Of a stretch of DNA of 64,000 nt, positions 34,955 to 44,384 are shown piece by piece. Origin of the DNA: Bradyrhizobium sp. AZCC 1721. GTDB lineage: Bacteria > Pseudomonadota > Alphaproteobacteria > Rhizobiales > Xanthobacteraceae. Where the stretch lies: contig NZ_JAZHSB010000001.1 in NCBI RefSeq assembly GCF_036924715.1, forward strand, positions 5,137,001 to 5,201,000, in the 5' to 3' direction. Every line of letters starts with the position of its first letter. The first letter of the stretch is position 1. The notes beneath the pieces are model-generated. The model made no database searches and was not told where the DNA came from. It saw only the letters and a program-made list of their open reading frames with translations. The translations under genes and the position numbers were made by a program.

Positions 34955-36088
34955 TCAATAGCGGTAGGGCTCGATGTCCAGCAATGGAAAAGCGCTGAAC
35001 ACACTGGGTGGATTGGTCGCCGTAGCTGCATGCAGATAGGACTTGTCGAGCTCGCCCAAGCGGGTGACGCCGAGCAGCCCGAGGCAGCGGATCACTTCGT
35101 CTTCCAGCAATTCAAGCATCCGCACGATGCCGACCTCGCCTGCGGCCGCGAGTGCCCAGCATTGCAGACGGCCGATGCCGACCAGATCGGCGCCGGAGGC
35201 AATCGCCTTTACTATGTCGGTACCGCGGCAGAACGACCCGTCAACCATGATCCTGGCGCGACCGGCAACCGCGTTGACGATTTCCGGCAAGACGTGCATC
35301 GCGCCGCGTCCGTGGTCGAGCTGGCGGCCGCCATGGTTCGACACATAGATCCAGTCCACGCCATGATCGAGCGCGATGGCTGCGTCTTCCGCGGTGGCGA
35401 TGCCCTTGATCACCAGCGGAATTTTATACTTGTCCTTGATCAGCTTCACCGTGCGCCATTCCAGCCCTTTCTGGAAGTCGCCGCCGGTGGCCCGGATACG
35501 GCTTTCGCGAACATACCGTTTGGCGATATCGCGCTCGCGCCGGCTGTAATGGGCGGTGTCAACCGTCAGGCAAAAGGCGGCATAACCATTCTCGATAGAA
35601 CGGCTGACAACGTCTTCGACAAAGGCGTCGTCGCCGCGGACATAGAGCTGATAGATACGCAATGCGCCGGGTGCGGCTTTGGCCGTCGCTTCCAGCCCCG
35701 GCTCGGACACCGAGCTCAACATGTGAGCGGCGCCGAACTGCCCTGCTCCGCGCGCGACCGCGGCGCCTGAATCGGGATCGAAAATCTCCAGCGCACCGAC
35801 CGGCGCAATCATGACAGGCAAACGCAGACGGCGGCCGAAAACCTCGGTCGAGGGGTCGACTTCCACGACATTGCGCAATACCCGAGGCCGGAATGCAATC
35901 TCGTCGAGCGCCATGCGGTTGCGACGCATGGTGGTCTCCGTTTCGGAGGCCCCGACGATATAGTCCCATGCGTTCTGGTTGAGGCGAGCGCGCGCTTTCC
36001 GGACGAATTCGTGGAGATTCTGGAATTCTTCGCCGCTGGCGCCGAGCTCGACATTTCTCGCCGACCGTATGGGGGTCCCGTCGTTCAT
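34955..36088 (-). CDS. FMN-dependent alpha-hydroxy-acid dehydrogenase (L-lactate dehydrogenase-like)
   Basis: This is a 377-residue TIM-barrel flavoprotein. Family landmarks are NAWDYIVGASETETTMRRNR, LPVMIAPVGA, IYQLYVRGD, LTVDTAHYSRRERD, the active-site SNHGGRQLDHG (the His and Arg that handle the hydroxy acid) and IMVDGSFCRGTDIVKA with ADLVGIGR. It oxidises an L-2-hydroxy acid to the 2-oxo acid. Start at 36088 has GGGAGAG upstream. It lies 143 bp downstream of the CoA-transferase gene on the same strand; the two may or may not share a transcript. Confidence 0.92.
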   Translation of the reverse strand: MNDGTPIRSARNVELGASGEEFQNLHEFVRKARARLNQNAWDYIVGASETETTMRRNRMALDEIAFRPRVLRNVVEVDPSTEVFGRRLRLPVMIAPVGALEIFDPDSGAAVARGAGQFGAAHMLSSVSEPGLEATAKAAPGALRIYQLYVRGDDAFVEDVVSRSIENGYAAFCLTVDTAHYSRRERDIAKRYVRESRIRATGGDFQKGLEWRTVKLIKDKYKIPLVIKGIATAEDAAIALDHGVDWIYVSNHGGRQLDHGRGAMHVLPEIVNAVAGRARIMVDGSFCRGTDIVKAIASGADLVGIGRLQCWALAAAGEVGIVRMLELLEDEVIRCLGLLGVTRLGELDKSYLHAATATNPPSVFSAFPLLDIEPYRY

Positions 36089-36231
36089 GATGTTTCTCTC
36101 CCGCTTTGGCAGCACATTAGCCGCAGAAGAACGGAAAAAGCTACCGCTTTGAATGGGTTAGGCGTGGTGCAAACGCAGAGATGTCATTCGTTTGCGAGAT
36201 ACGTCGGCATAGAACGAGGGATCAGCGCCGC

Positions 36232-37503
36232 TCAAGCCGCGTTATCCGTTTTCCCGAAAGCCCCCGCCTCGGCCAGAGCCGCAATACGTCGCTCATCGTA
36301 TCCGAGCGTCTTTTGGAGCACCTCTTTGGTATGCTCACCCAGCAGCGGCGCCACCACGGGATCGACGGTTGGCGTCAAGCTCATCTGCAACGGCGTTTCA
36401 ATATTGGGGACGACGCCCGCGGTCGGATGCGGGATCCGGCTGAGGCGATGACGGTCGCGCACTTCCGGCGCGTTGAATCCTTCCTCTACCGTGCGCAGAT
36501 AGCCAACCGGTATGTTGGCCTTCTTCATCTTCGCCATCCAGTTCTCAAGACTGTCTGTCGCAAAGACACCGGCGATGATGGCACGCAACTTTTCTCTGTT
36601 GGCAGTTCGGTTTTTCCTGTGCGCGAACTCGGGATCCGTGACGAGATCCGGCCGTTCAAGCACGTCCACTACAAGCCGGCGGTAGAGCCGATCATTGGCG
36701 CAGGCCATGTAAAGCGGTCCATCGGATGCCTGATAGACGCCGACGGTGGGCGAGCCGTTCGGCGAATTTCCGAAGCGGCCCGGGTTCGCGCCACTGATGA
36801 GATAGGCCATGCCATAGAAACCGGTCATCGACACGGCGGTATCGATCAGCGCGATCTCGACCTGCTGGCCGCGGCCGAGCCGGTCGCGGGCGATCAGCGC
36901 CAGCAGGATCGCGTTGCATGCCGACATGCCCGTCGCCATGTCGACGATCGGCGGACCGGTCCGCACCGGTTCCCCATCCGGAAAGCCGTTCAGCGACATG
37001 AAGCCGCTTTCGGCCTGCGTGATCGGATCGAAGCCCGGACGCAACGCGAACTCACCCTTGCGGCCATAGGCCGAGATCGAGCAATAGATCAACCGCGGGT
37101 TGGTCGGCTCGACGGAGGCATAGTCGAGGCCGAACTTCTTCATCACGCCGCCGGAGAAATTCTCCACCACGACATCCGCTTTCGCGATCAGTTCGCGAGC
37201 GACCTCGAGCGCCGCAGGATTGTTGAAATCGAGCGTGATGCCGCGCTTGTTGCGATTGAGGCTGAGGAAGGCCGCGCTCTCGCCGCCGATTTCCGCATGT
37301 TCATAGTGGCGGGTATCGTCGCCGCCATCGGGGTTTTCGATCTTGATCACCTCGGCACCGAAATCGGCCAACGTTTGCGTACAGGCCGGACCGGCAACGA
37401 CCCTGGTGAAGTCGACGACCAGTAGACCGTCCAGTGCGGTCGGTACGCCCTTTGCGCGCGGCGTTCGCTCCGGCAATTGCGGTCTGGCAGTCATTTCCGG
37501 CAT
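36232..37503 (-). CDS. CaiB/BaiF-family CoA-transferase
   Basis: This is a 423-residue type III CoA-transferase. It has the N-terminal LDGLLVVDFTRVVAGPACTQ and FGAEVIKIENPDGGDDTR, then LNRNKRGITLDF, and the catalytic-Asp region in GPPIVDMATGMSAC. Family enzymes move CoA between carboxylic acids such as formate/oxalate, carnitine or dicarboxylates. The substrate is not evident. It may feed the hydroxy-acid dehydrogenase step encoded downstream. Confidence 0.92.
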   Translation of the reverse strand: MPEMTARPQLPERTPRAKGVPTALDGLLVVDFTRVVAGPACTQTLADFGAEVIKIENPDGGDDTRHYEHAEIGGESAAFLSLNRNKRGITLDFNNPAALEVARELIAKADVVVENFSGGVMKKFGLDYASVEPTNPRLIYCSISAYGRKGEFALRPGFDPITQAESGFMSLNGFPDGEPVRTGPPIVDMATGMSACNAILLALIARDRLGRGQQVEIALIDTAVSMTGFYGMAYLISGANPGRFGNSPNGSPTVGVYQASDGPLYMACANDRLYRRLVVDVLERPDLVTDPEFAHRKNRTANREKLRAIIAGVFATDSLENWMAKMKKANIPVGYLRTVEEGFNAPEVRDRHRLSRIPHPTAGVVPNIETPLQMSLTPTVDPVVAPLLGEHTKEVLQKTLGYDERRIAALAEAGAFGKTDNAA

Positions 37504-37687
37504 TTCCTCTTGTTTATTTTGCCTGGCGAAATGAAGGTTTTCGCCGCGACTTCAAGGCTTTCTTACCGGAACCGGATGGGCAACGCCAAACCCCGATTTT
37601 GCAGGGCGGGACCTGCCGCTGACATAGCTCTCAGGGCGAAAGACAGACGTGCAGCGTTGCCCGACCGTGTGACGGGCACCCAAAGGC

Positions 37688-37727
37688 CGCCGCCCGCCCC
37701 CGGATCGGGTCCGGGAGACGGGCGGCG
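37688..37727. repeat. Long GC-rich palindrome in intergenic region
   Basis: CGCCGCCCG (37688-37696) pairs with CGGGCGGCG (37719-37727), and inside it CCCGGA (37699-37704) with TCCGGG (37710-37715). It lies in the 286-bp gap between the CoA-transferase start and the GFA gene stop. It could end the GFA transcript, although the T tract after it is short, or be an interspersed repeat. Confidence 0.75.
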
Positions 37728-37789
37728 TCTTATCGATGAGAGGCGCAGCGAACAGCGTCCGCGGAGCCGTTACGAAAACGCCGCTTCGC

Positions 37790-38215
37790 CTACTCGGCAA
37801 TCATTTCACCGGAGCCGCCAAACTCAGCCGGGAAATCTTTCAGTTTTGGCAACCCATCCCGCATTGGCAGCACCGTCTCGGCGTAGTTGATGTGCACGCC
37901 GGGCGTGAAAGGTAGCGTCGGAAGGGTTGCGGCAAAGACATCGACCAGCCCGAGCGTCGGGTGGTTTGTCATCAGATGACCGCCGCATTCCGCACAGTAC
38001 TTGCGCTGGCTCATCGGCGTCTTCTCGAACGTCGAAACATGTTGCGCACCTGCCGTGATCCGTACTGAATCCGGCTTCCACAGCGTGAACGCATTCACGG
38101 GTCCTCCGGACCACGAACGACAGGAACGGCAATGACAATAGCCCATTCCTTCCGGCGCCCCCGTGACCTGGACTTCAACCACACCGCAAAAACAGCTTCC
38201 AGTATGCTTCATCAT
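37790..38215 (-). CDS. GFA-family zinc protein
   Basis: This is a 141-residue member of the glutathione-dependent-formaldehyde-activating (Mss4-like) family. Zinc-binding cysteines are in CFCGVVEVQVTG, CHCRSCRSWSG and YCAECGGHL. Many members have no proven formaldehyde activity, so only a zinc-binding, possibly glutathione-related role is claimed. It lies 33 bp downstream of mddA on the same strand and probably shares its transcript; a link to thiol metabolism would fit. Confidence 0.9.
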   Translation of the reverse strand: MMKHTGSCFCGVVEVQVTGAPEGMGYCHCRSCRSWSGGPVNAFTLWKPDSVRITAGAQHVSTFEKTPMSQRKYCAECGGHLMTNHPTLGLVDVFAATLPTLPFTPGVHINYAETVLPMRDGLPKLKDFPAEFGGSGEMIAE

Positions 38216-38248
38216 TCTCCGTCTCCTATCCAGCCATTTGAAAAGTGG

Positions 38249-39028
38249 TTAGGTTGGTTTGTGCCATGGAAACAGCATAGAAACGCGCTCTCGATAACGG
38301 CGATATTCGTCGCCGAACATGCCGACGAGGTCGCGTTCCTCAAGCATTATACCAATAAAGATGTAGGCTGTGGTCACCGCTGCGAACAGCAGATGCCCGG
38401 CGCTCATCGTCGGGGCCGCCCAGAACGCGATGATAAAGCCGAGATAGATCGGGTGCCGGACAAACCGGTAGAAGAACGGCGTCCGGAAGACTGGTGCCGG
38501 CATTTCGCGGCCGACGAGATTGTTGGCGACCTGATGCAATCCGAACAGTTCGAAATGATTGATCAGGAAGGTGCTCGTGAACACGATGATCCAACCCACG
38601 AATGACAGCGTCGCGATCACCATGGCCATTTCAGGCTCTTGGACATTCCAGATGACGGCCGGTATCGGACGCCATTGCCAGAACAGCAACAGAAGCGTCA
38701 GGCTTGCACACAGCACATAAGTGCTGCGCTCGACAGATCTCGGAATAAACCGCGTCCACCAGTGTTTGAACGATTGACGTGCCATGACGCTATGTTGAAT
38801 GGCAAATAGCGACATCAGCCCGAGATTGACGACAATTGCCTCGAGTATCCCCGATTTCGCGCCGGTATCGATCGTCTTCGGCACCGCGAGGCCCGACACG
38901 AACCCGATGGCGTAGAGAATCGTGAACAGAAATGTGAGATAGGCCACACATCCGTATAGAAATGCAGTGAATCTTAGCACTCGATTACCCGGCATCGCCG
39001 GGCCGAGGGTGGTTTGAGTTTCCGTCAT
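38249..39028 (-). CDS. mddA: Methanethiol S-methyltransferase
   Basis: This is a 259-residue integral membrane protein with about five helices, of the MddA/NnrU-like isoprenylcysteine-methyltransferase fold. The C-terminal SAM-binding region contains YRFVRHPIYLGFIIAFWAAP and LEERDLVGMFGDEYRRYRER, as in MddA. MddA methylates methanethiol with S-adenosylmethionine to give dimethyl sulfide and is known from Bradyrhizobium and other soil bacteria. It is divergent from the winged-helix/TPR regulator at 39172 and followed by a GFA-family gene. The assignment is from overall pattern; a different small-thiol methyltransferase is possible. Confidence 0.87.
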   Translation of the reverse strand: MTETQTTLGPAMPGNRVLRFTAFLYGCVAYLTFLFTILYAIGFVSGLAVPKTIDTGAKSGILEAIVVNLGLMSLFAIQHSVMARQSFKHWWTRFIPRSVERSTYVLCASLTLLLLFWQWRPIPAVIWNVQEPEMAMVIATLSFVGWIIVFTSTFLINHFELFGLHQVANNLVGREMPAPVFRTPFFYRFVRHPIYLGFIIAFWAAPTMSAGHLLFAAVTTAYIFIGIMLEERDLVGMFGDEYRRYRERVSMLFPWHKPT

Positions 39029-39171
39029 GAAATTGGCTCCGCTCCGGGCAATGGGATTGGAACTCCCGATTTTGGCAGGATGCGCGTAGAACGGCGACAG
39101 GTCTTTGCCTGACGCTTGATCTCTTCATGAGACGGACTTGATTGTTTCTTGAGAACAGATGCGACGGGCAA

Positions 39172-40728
39172 GTGAGATTCAACTTCGATAATCACATCCT
39201 GGACACTGATCGTCGCGAGCTGCACCGTGGCGGCGATCTGGTTGCGATGCAGCCGCAAGTATTCGACTTGCTGGTTCACCTGCTGAAGCACCGCGATCGC
39301 GTGGTCAGCCGGGATGATCTCATTGCACTGGTGTGGGGTGGGCGGATCGTCTCGGACTCCACGCTGGACAGCCGGATCAACGCTGCCCGCAATGCGATCG
39401 GCGACAACGGAAAGGAACAGAGACTCATCCGCACCATTCCCCGCAAAGGGGTTCGCTTCGTCGGCGACGTGAATGGGCCGTACAATGCACAGGTCACACT
39501 GCCAATAGAGGCAGAACAGCCACCTGCGGGACTCGCGCTGCCCGACCGGCCGGCGATAGCTGTGCTGCCGTTCGATAATATGAGCGGCGACCAGGAGCAG
39601 GAGTATTTCTCCGACGGAATTAGCGAGGACATCATCACTGCGTTGTCGAAATTGCGCTGGTTCTTCGTGATCGCGCGCAACTCGTCATTCACCTACAAAG
39701 GCAAGCCGGTGCATATGAGGCAGGTCGCTGCCGAGCTTGGCGTGCGCTACGTAGTCGAAGGCAGTGTGCGAAGAAGCGGCGACCGCGTACGCATCACCGC
39801 GCAGCTCAACGACACGGCAACCGGCAGCCACATCTGGGCGGAGCATTACGATCGGGACCTGACCGACGTATTCGCGGTACAGGACGAGATCACGGACGCC
39901 ATTGTCACCGCGATCGAGCCGCAGATTTACGCCGCGGAGAATTTTCGCAGCCGGCGCAAGCCGCCCAACAGCATCGATGCATGGGACCTGGTGATGCGGG
40001 CGCTGTCGCATCACTGGCGTGTAACGCAACCCGACAGCCTCGCCGCGCGAGCGCTGCTGGAACGCGCCATTGCGCTCGATCCGGACTATGGCCAGGCGCT
40101 GGCGCTGTTCGCGACCAACCATATGTTCGGCGTGCATCTGGGCTGGACGGATCTTGCAACCGCAGCACCCGTCGCCGAGCAGGCAGCATTGGCGGCGATT
40201 GCCGCCGACAGCGAGGATGCCTGGGCCCATACGGCCCTCGGCAGCGTGTATTTCTCCACGCGCCGGCTCGACCATTCGCTGGCCGAATTCGAACTGGCGC
40301 TCCAGCTCAACCCGAACTTCTCCCTCGCGCAGGGATATTATGCGCTGGGGCTATCCTATACCGGGCGATGGATGGACGCTTATGCGGCGACACAACGCGC
40401 CATCCGCCAGAGTCCCCGCGATCCTTCTTCCGCGATTTATTACGGCGTTGCCGCCTACGCCCAGTTCGTGGGACGGAACTATCAGGAAGCCATTGCACTG
40501 GCGCGCGAGGCGACGCGTCAGCGTGGCGACCTCACCGGCGCCTATCGGGTGCTGACGGTCGCCGCCGGCATGACCGGCCAGATCGAACTCGCGCGCGCTG
40601 CGCTGCAGGAATTGCGCCGGACCCAGCCGAATATCTCGCTCGCCTGGATCGCAACGCAGTTACCCTGGAAGCTCGATGCCGATCGCGAGCACTATCTCGA
40701 AGGCTTTCGCCGCGCCGGCTTGGAATGA
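39172..40728 (+). CDS. Winged-helix (OmpR/CadC-type) regulator with TolB-like and TPR domains
   Basis: This is a 518-residue protein. The N-terminal winged helix (residues about 1-95; LVAMQPQVFDLLVHLLKHRD, SRDDLIALVWGGRIVSDSTL) is of the transcriptional-regulator C type. A TolB-like segment follows (AIAVLPFDNMSGDQEQEYFS), then TPR repeats (about 230-518). There is no membrane helix, so it is a soluble one-component regulator. The start is uncertain: GTG at 39172 fits the usual family opening (VRFNFDNHILDTDRREL), while a TTG at 39142 is also open. It is divergent from mddA, which it may control. Confidence 0.87.
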   Translation: MRFNFDNHILDTDRRELHRGGDLVAMQPQVFDLLVHLLKHRDRVVSRDDLIALVWGGRIVSDSTLDSRINAARNAIGDNGKEQRLIRTIPRKGVRFVGDVNGPYNAQVTLPIEAEQPPAGLALPDRPAIAVLPFDNMSGDQEQEYFSDGISEDIITALSKLRWFFVIARNSSFTYKGKPVHMRQVAAELGVRYVVEGSVRRSGDRVRITAQLNDTATGSHIWAEHYDRDLTDVFAVQDEITDAIVTAIEPQIYAAENFRSRRKPPNSIDAWDLVMRALSHHWRVTQPDSLAARALLERAIALDPDYGQALALFATNHMFGVHLGWTDLATAAPVAEQAALAAIAADSEDAWAHTALGSVYFSTRRLDHSLAEFELALQLNPNFSLAQGYYALGLSYTGRWMDAYAATQRAIRQSPRDPSSAIYYGVAAYAQFVGRNYQEAIALAREATRQRGDLTGAYRVLTVAAGMTGQIELARAALQELRRTQPNISLAWIATQLPWKLDADREHYLEGFRRAGLE

Positions 40729-40748
40729 GCTTCCGCGACCGGCCTCGA

Positions 40749-41801
40749 TTACTGCTGCTTTTCCCAGAACGACAGCAATCCCTGCGAGGCCGAGCCTCCG
40801 ATCACGCAGGGAATGCCGACTGCGACTTGCCCTAACGCAGCCGCAGAGACGCAACCGAGCGCAACCGCGCCGACGCCGACCTGACCCCAGAAGCTGAGAT
40901 CGCGGCGGGTATCGGAGCCCTTGGTCTTGAGTTCCTCCACGGCGGCCAGGGCATCCTTGCGGAGAGCAGCGATCTGCACTGTGTCCGCCGCCTCAACCAC
41001 TTCGGTAAGCGGTGCCTTGACTGCCGCCGGTTGCCTTGCAAGTTCACTACGGAGATATTCGCGCAAACTTGCATCACGAATCGCGTAGCTTGCCAGCGTA
41101 TAGCGCGCCATGCTTCCGACCGTCAGCTTGTCGATCGTGTCGCGGCTTTTGCTCCATGGCAGCATCTGGATAATGCGCTGGATCGGGGCATGCGAGCCGG
41201 TTGCAAAATAGTAGCCCCACAGCGTGTCCAGCAAATCCTGGTTGCTTGCCAACGTGAGCGTCGTGTTCAGCTTGCGCTCTTCCTTGGCAAACGGATTCTT
41301 GGTGAAGGCGCCGCGCAACTTGTCCATCATGCCGGGCTTTACTTCTTCCAGCGGGATGTCGGTCAAGGTCGGCAGCTTGCCCGCCAGATAGCTGTCGATC
41401 ATGACCCGCCTGCCCGGCATTCGTGGCGCGACCCGGCGCAAAACGTTTCTCCAGTCGGGCAGCCCCGAATAGGCGATGGCGCGGACGATCACCCATTCGT
41501 CTTCCGGCCGAACGGGGAAGAAACTGGCAATGAGTTGCTCGGCCTTGGCGGGGTTGGAGCCAATCGCACCGGCGATAAAGCCCAGGTAAATGCCGGCGTT
41601 CTCCGGCTCCTTGAATGTTTGCGAGTGAAACAGCACCCGCACGGCTGCGGGGACATGTGCATAGTCTGGCTTGGCGCGGTAGTTATAGATCCACTGCTGG
41701 ACTACCCCAAGCGAGGCGCGCGGATCGACCTCCGGCGCCTTCTCTGCGAGCGCGGGCTGAATCAGCATGAGCGCAGCGGCAATGAAGGCGACATATCGCA
41801 T
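40749..41801 (-). CDS. Secreted protein of unknown function
   Basis: This is a 350-residue protein that I do not recognise. A Sec signal (MRYVAFIAAALMLIQPALAE) is followed by a helical body (VVQQWIYNYRAKPDYAHVPA, FFPVRPEDEWVIVRAIAYSG) and a C-terminal hydrophobic Gly/Ala-rich region (VGAVALGCVSAAALGQVAVG). The latter could insert in or lie against a membrane. AGGAG lies 6 nt before the ATG at 41801; the longer frame to 41966 is upstream non-coding. It is divergent from the BamA paralogue, with 237 bp between the two starts, and could be an envelope protein related to it. Confidence 0.82.
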   Translation of the reverse strand: MRYVAFIAAALMLIQPALAEKAPEVDPRASLGVVQQWIYNYRAKPDYAHVPAAVRVLFHSQTFKEPENAGIYLGFIAGAIGSNPAKAEQLIASFFPVRPEDEWVIVRAIAYSGLPDWRNVLRRVAPRMPGRRVMIDSYLAGKLPTLTDIPLEEVKPGMMDKLRGAFTKNPFAKEERKLNTTLTLASNQDLLDTLWGYYFATGSHAPIQRIIQMLPWSKSRDTIDKLTVGSMARYTLASYAIRDASLREYLRSELARQPAAVKAPLTEVVEAADTVQIAALRKDALAAVEELKTKGSDTRRDLSFWGQVGVGAVALGCVSAAALGQVAVGIPCVIGGSASQGLLSFWEKQQ

Positions 41802-42038
41802 GTGATGCTCCTGCGAGCGTCGATGCCTGCGCGGTTCCTGCGCGAGCGTCCGAGGCTCTCTCGATGGCGAAGCATGAAGCGTGCATTGCGACAATTCTGA
41901 GAAAATCGGCATTAACAGAAGGCGTCTAAATTGTGGCGCATCGCGAAAAACTCGCCCGCAACTCACCTTATCCCAGACATTTTTTCGCCCCGCGCCGGCA
42001 ATTCGATCTCAGCCGATTAACTGGGAGTCCGGCGGGAC

Positions 42039-44384
42039 GTGGAGATCAGACGCATCACGCAGCGCAACCGACCGCTCCGATCGGGGGTGGCCGTTTGCCG
42101 GCTTGCCGGCGCCCTCGGCTTGATTTTCGTGACGCCGGTCGTCACCGAAGCCGCGCCGCCATCGCAAGATACGATAATCGTCGAAGGCACCCGCCGCGTC
42201 GACGCCGAGACCGTGCGCTCACACTTTCACGCAAGCCCTGATGGGCATTTCGATGACGCTGCGCGTGATGCGGCGCTGAAAGCACTGATCGCAACCGGCC
42301 TGTTCGAGAAAGTTTCCATCGAACGCGCCGGTGATCGGCTTGTCGTGCATGTGTCCGAAGCGCCTGTACTCGACCGCGTCGCATTCGAAGGCAACAGGAA
42401 AGTCAAGGACACCGACCTCGCCGCCGCCATCGAATCCAAGCCGCGCGGCTCGCTGCAACGCGCCACGGTGCAGTCGGACGTCGGCCGCATCATCGAGGCC
42501 TACCGGCGTGTCGGTCGCGCCGAGGTCAGCGTCGATCCGCAAATCATCGACCGCGGCAACGGCCGGGTCGACCTCATCTATGCCGTAACGGAGGGCGCAA
42601 AGACTCCGGTACGGCGGATCGATTTCACGGGCAACAAGGCCTTCGGCAAGCGACAGCTCAGCGCCGTAATCAAGACCTCCGCCACCCATATGCTGAGTTT
42701 TCTGACCGGCGGTAACGTCTACGATCCCGACCGCGTCGCGCAAGACCAGGAACAGCTACGGCTTTACTACCGCAGCAAAGGTTACGCCGATGTCAGCGTC
42801 TCATCGGCAAAGGCGGAGTATGATCCGGCGGCGAAGGGGTTCACGCTGAACTTCGCAATCGACGAAGGCCCGCTTTATCACTTCCGGGAAGTCAGCGTCG
42901 CCTGCAACGTTCCGGGAATGGACTGCGACAAGCTTCGTGGCCTTCCCACCGCCCATCCAGGCGCGGTGTTCGACGGCAACGCCCTGGACAAGACCACGGA
43001 GCTGCTGGCGATCGAAATGGCAAAGCTCGGCTATCCCTTTGCCCAGGCGACGCCGCAACTCACCCGTGATTCCGCAGCGCAACGCATCGACGTTACCTTC
43101 GTGATCGAACAGGGGCCTCGAGCCTATGTCGAGCGGATCGAAATTCACGGCAACACGCGGACCCGCGACTACGTGATCCGACGCGAATTCGATATCGCCG
43201 AAGGCGATCCATACAACAAGACATTGATAGATCGGGCCGAACGGCGCCTGAAAAACTTGAACTACTTCAAGACGGTGAAAATATCGAACCGGCCGGGCTC
43301 GGCGCCGGATCATGTCATCCTCGATGTCGAGGCGGTTGACCAGGCAACCGGTGATTTCAACATCGCTGGCGGCTACTCGACTGTCGATGGTGCGCTCGTC
43401 GAGGTCAAAGTGGGCGAGCGAAATTTCTACGGCACGGGCAAGAATGTGCAGGCCACCTTCACGTACGGCCAATATGCGCGCGGCATCAACCTGGCCGCGT
43501 CCGAACCGTATTTTCTCGGCACCAAGGTCGCCGCGGGAATCGAACTTTTCGGTCGCCAGAACGACGCCAATAGCTACCAATCCTACGGCAGCAACACCTA
43601 CGGCGCGAGGCTGCAACTGGGCACGCCGATCAACGAGGAGCTCGGCATACAGTGGCGCTACTCGATCTACAATCAGAACATCACGCTATCGCCGAACAGC
43701 TCCGGCCTGACGCCCTCGTTGGCCGTCCGGCAGGCGGCCGCCGCCGGCCCGACCTGGGTCTCCGCCCCCGGCAGTACGACGACCTACAGTACGCTCGACA
43801 ACACAAAGAGCCCGACCAGCGGAATCAGATCGCAGCTCAGCCAGGATCTGGCCGGACTGGGTGGAGACGTAAAATTCCTGAAGACCACGGAAGACGTGCG
43901 CTATTACAAATCGCTCAGTAGCGACCTGGTCGGCATGGTGCGCGCCCAGGGCGGCTACGTTACAGGTTGGGGCGGCCAGCAGGTGCCGCTGATGAACAAT
44001 TTCTTCGGCGGCCCGACCATGGTGCGAGGCTTTGCCCCGAACGGATTCGGCCCACGCGATCTCACGCCCGGCACCACGATGGATAATGTCGGCGGCAGCG
44101 CCTATTGGGCAACGACCGCCGAACTGCAGAGCGCGATTCCCGGCGTACCCAACGAATACGGCCTCCGGGCCACGGCCTTCGTCGACGCCGGCAGCGTATT
44201 CCGCTACAGCGGGTCGACGGCATCGCTTCAGGTCGCCAACAAGAATGTCGTACGCTCGTCAGTCGGTGCCGGCCTGACCTGGGCCTCGCCATTCGGCGCC
44301 TTGACCGTCGACTATGCCGTACCGTTGACGAAGGCAGCTTATGACGTGGTGCAGCCTCTGCGCTTCAGCGCGGGAGGGTTTTGA
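42039..44384 (+). CDS. bamA: BamA-family outer membrane assembly factor (orphan paralogue)
   Basis: This is a 781-residue Omp85-family protein with a GTG start and an N-terminal signal (GALGLIFVTPVVTEA). About five POTRA domains follow (residues about 45-410; DTIIVEGTRRVDAETVRSHF, VDRIDF-type strands such as VRRIDFTGNKAFGKRQL and VERIEIHGNTRTRD), then a C-terminal beta barrel. The barrel contains the conserved loop-6 motif V-R-G-F (MVRGFAPNGFGPRD) and ends in Phe. BamA inserts barrel proteins into the outer membrane. The usual rseP/skp/lpxD/fabZ neighbours are absent, so this is an additional copy rather than the housekeeping one. Confidence 0.92.
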   Translation: MEIRRITQRNRPLRSGVAVCRLAGALGLIFVTPVVTEAAPPSQDTIIVEGTRRVDAETVRSHFHASPDGHFDDAARDAALKALIATGLFEKVSIERAGDRLVVHVSEAPVLDRVAFEGNRKVKDTDLAAAIESKPRGSLQRATVQSDVGRIIEAYRRVGRAEVSVDPQIIDRGNGRVDLIYAVTEGAKTPVRRIDFTGNKAFGKRQLSAVIKTSATHMLSFLTGGNVYDPDRVAQDQEQLRLYYRSKGYADVSVSSAKAEYDPAAKGFTLNFAIDEGPLYHFREVSVACNVPGMDCDKLRGLPTAHPGAVFDGNALDKTTELLAIEMAKLGYPFAQATPQLTRDSAAQRIDVTFVIEQGPRAYVERIEIHGNTRTRDYVIRREFDIAEGDPYNKTLIDRAERRLKNLNYFKTVKISNRPGSAPDHVILDVEAVDQATGDFNIAGGYSTVDGALVEVKVGERNFYGTGKNVQATFTYGQYARGINLAASEPYFLGTKVAAGIELFGRQNDANSYQSYGSNTYGARLQLGTPINEELGIQWRYSIYNQNITLSPNSSGLTPSLAVRQAAAAGPTWVSAPGSTTTYSTLDNTKSPTSGIRSQLSQDLAGLGGDVKFLKTTEDVRYYKSLSSDLVGMVRAQGGYVTGWGGQQVPLMNNFFGGPTMVRGFAPNGFGPRDLTPGTTMDNVGGSAYWATTAELQSAIPGVPNEYGLRATAFVDAGSVFRYSGSTASLQVANKNVVRSSVGAGLTWASPFGALTVDYAVPLTKAAYDVVQPLRFSAGGF

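Noticed and set aside
36181..37425. Forward 414-codon open frame
   Set aside because: It is a shadow of the CaiB/BaiF gene; composition is Arg/His-rich with no family match.
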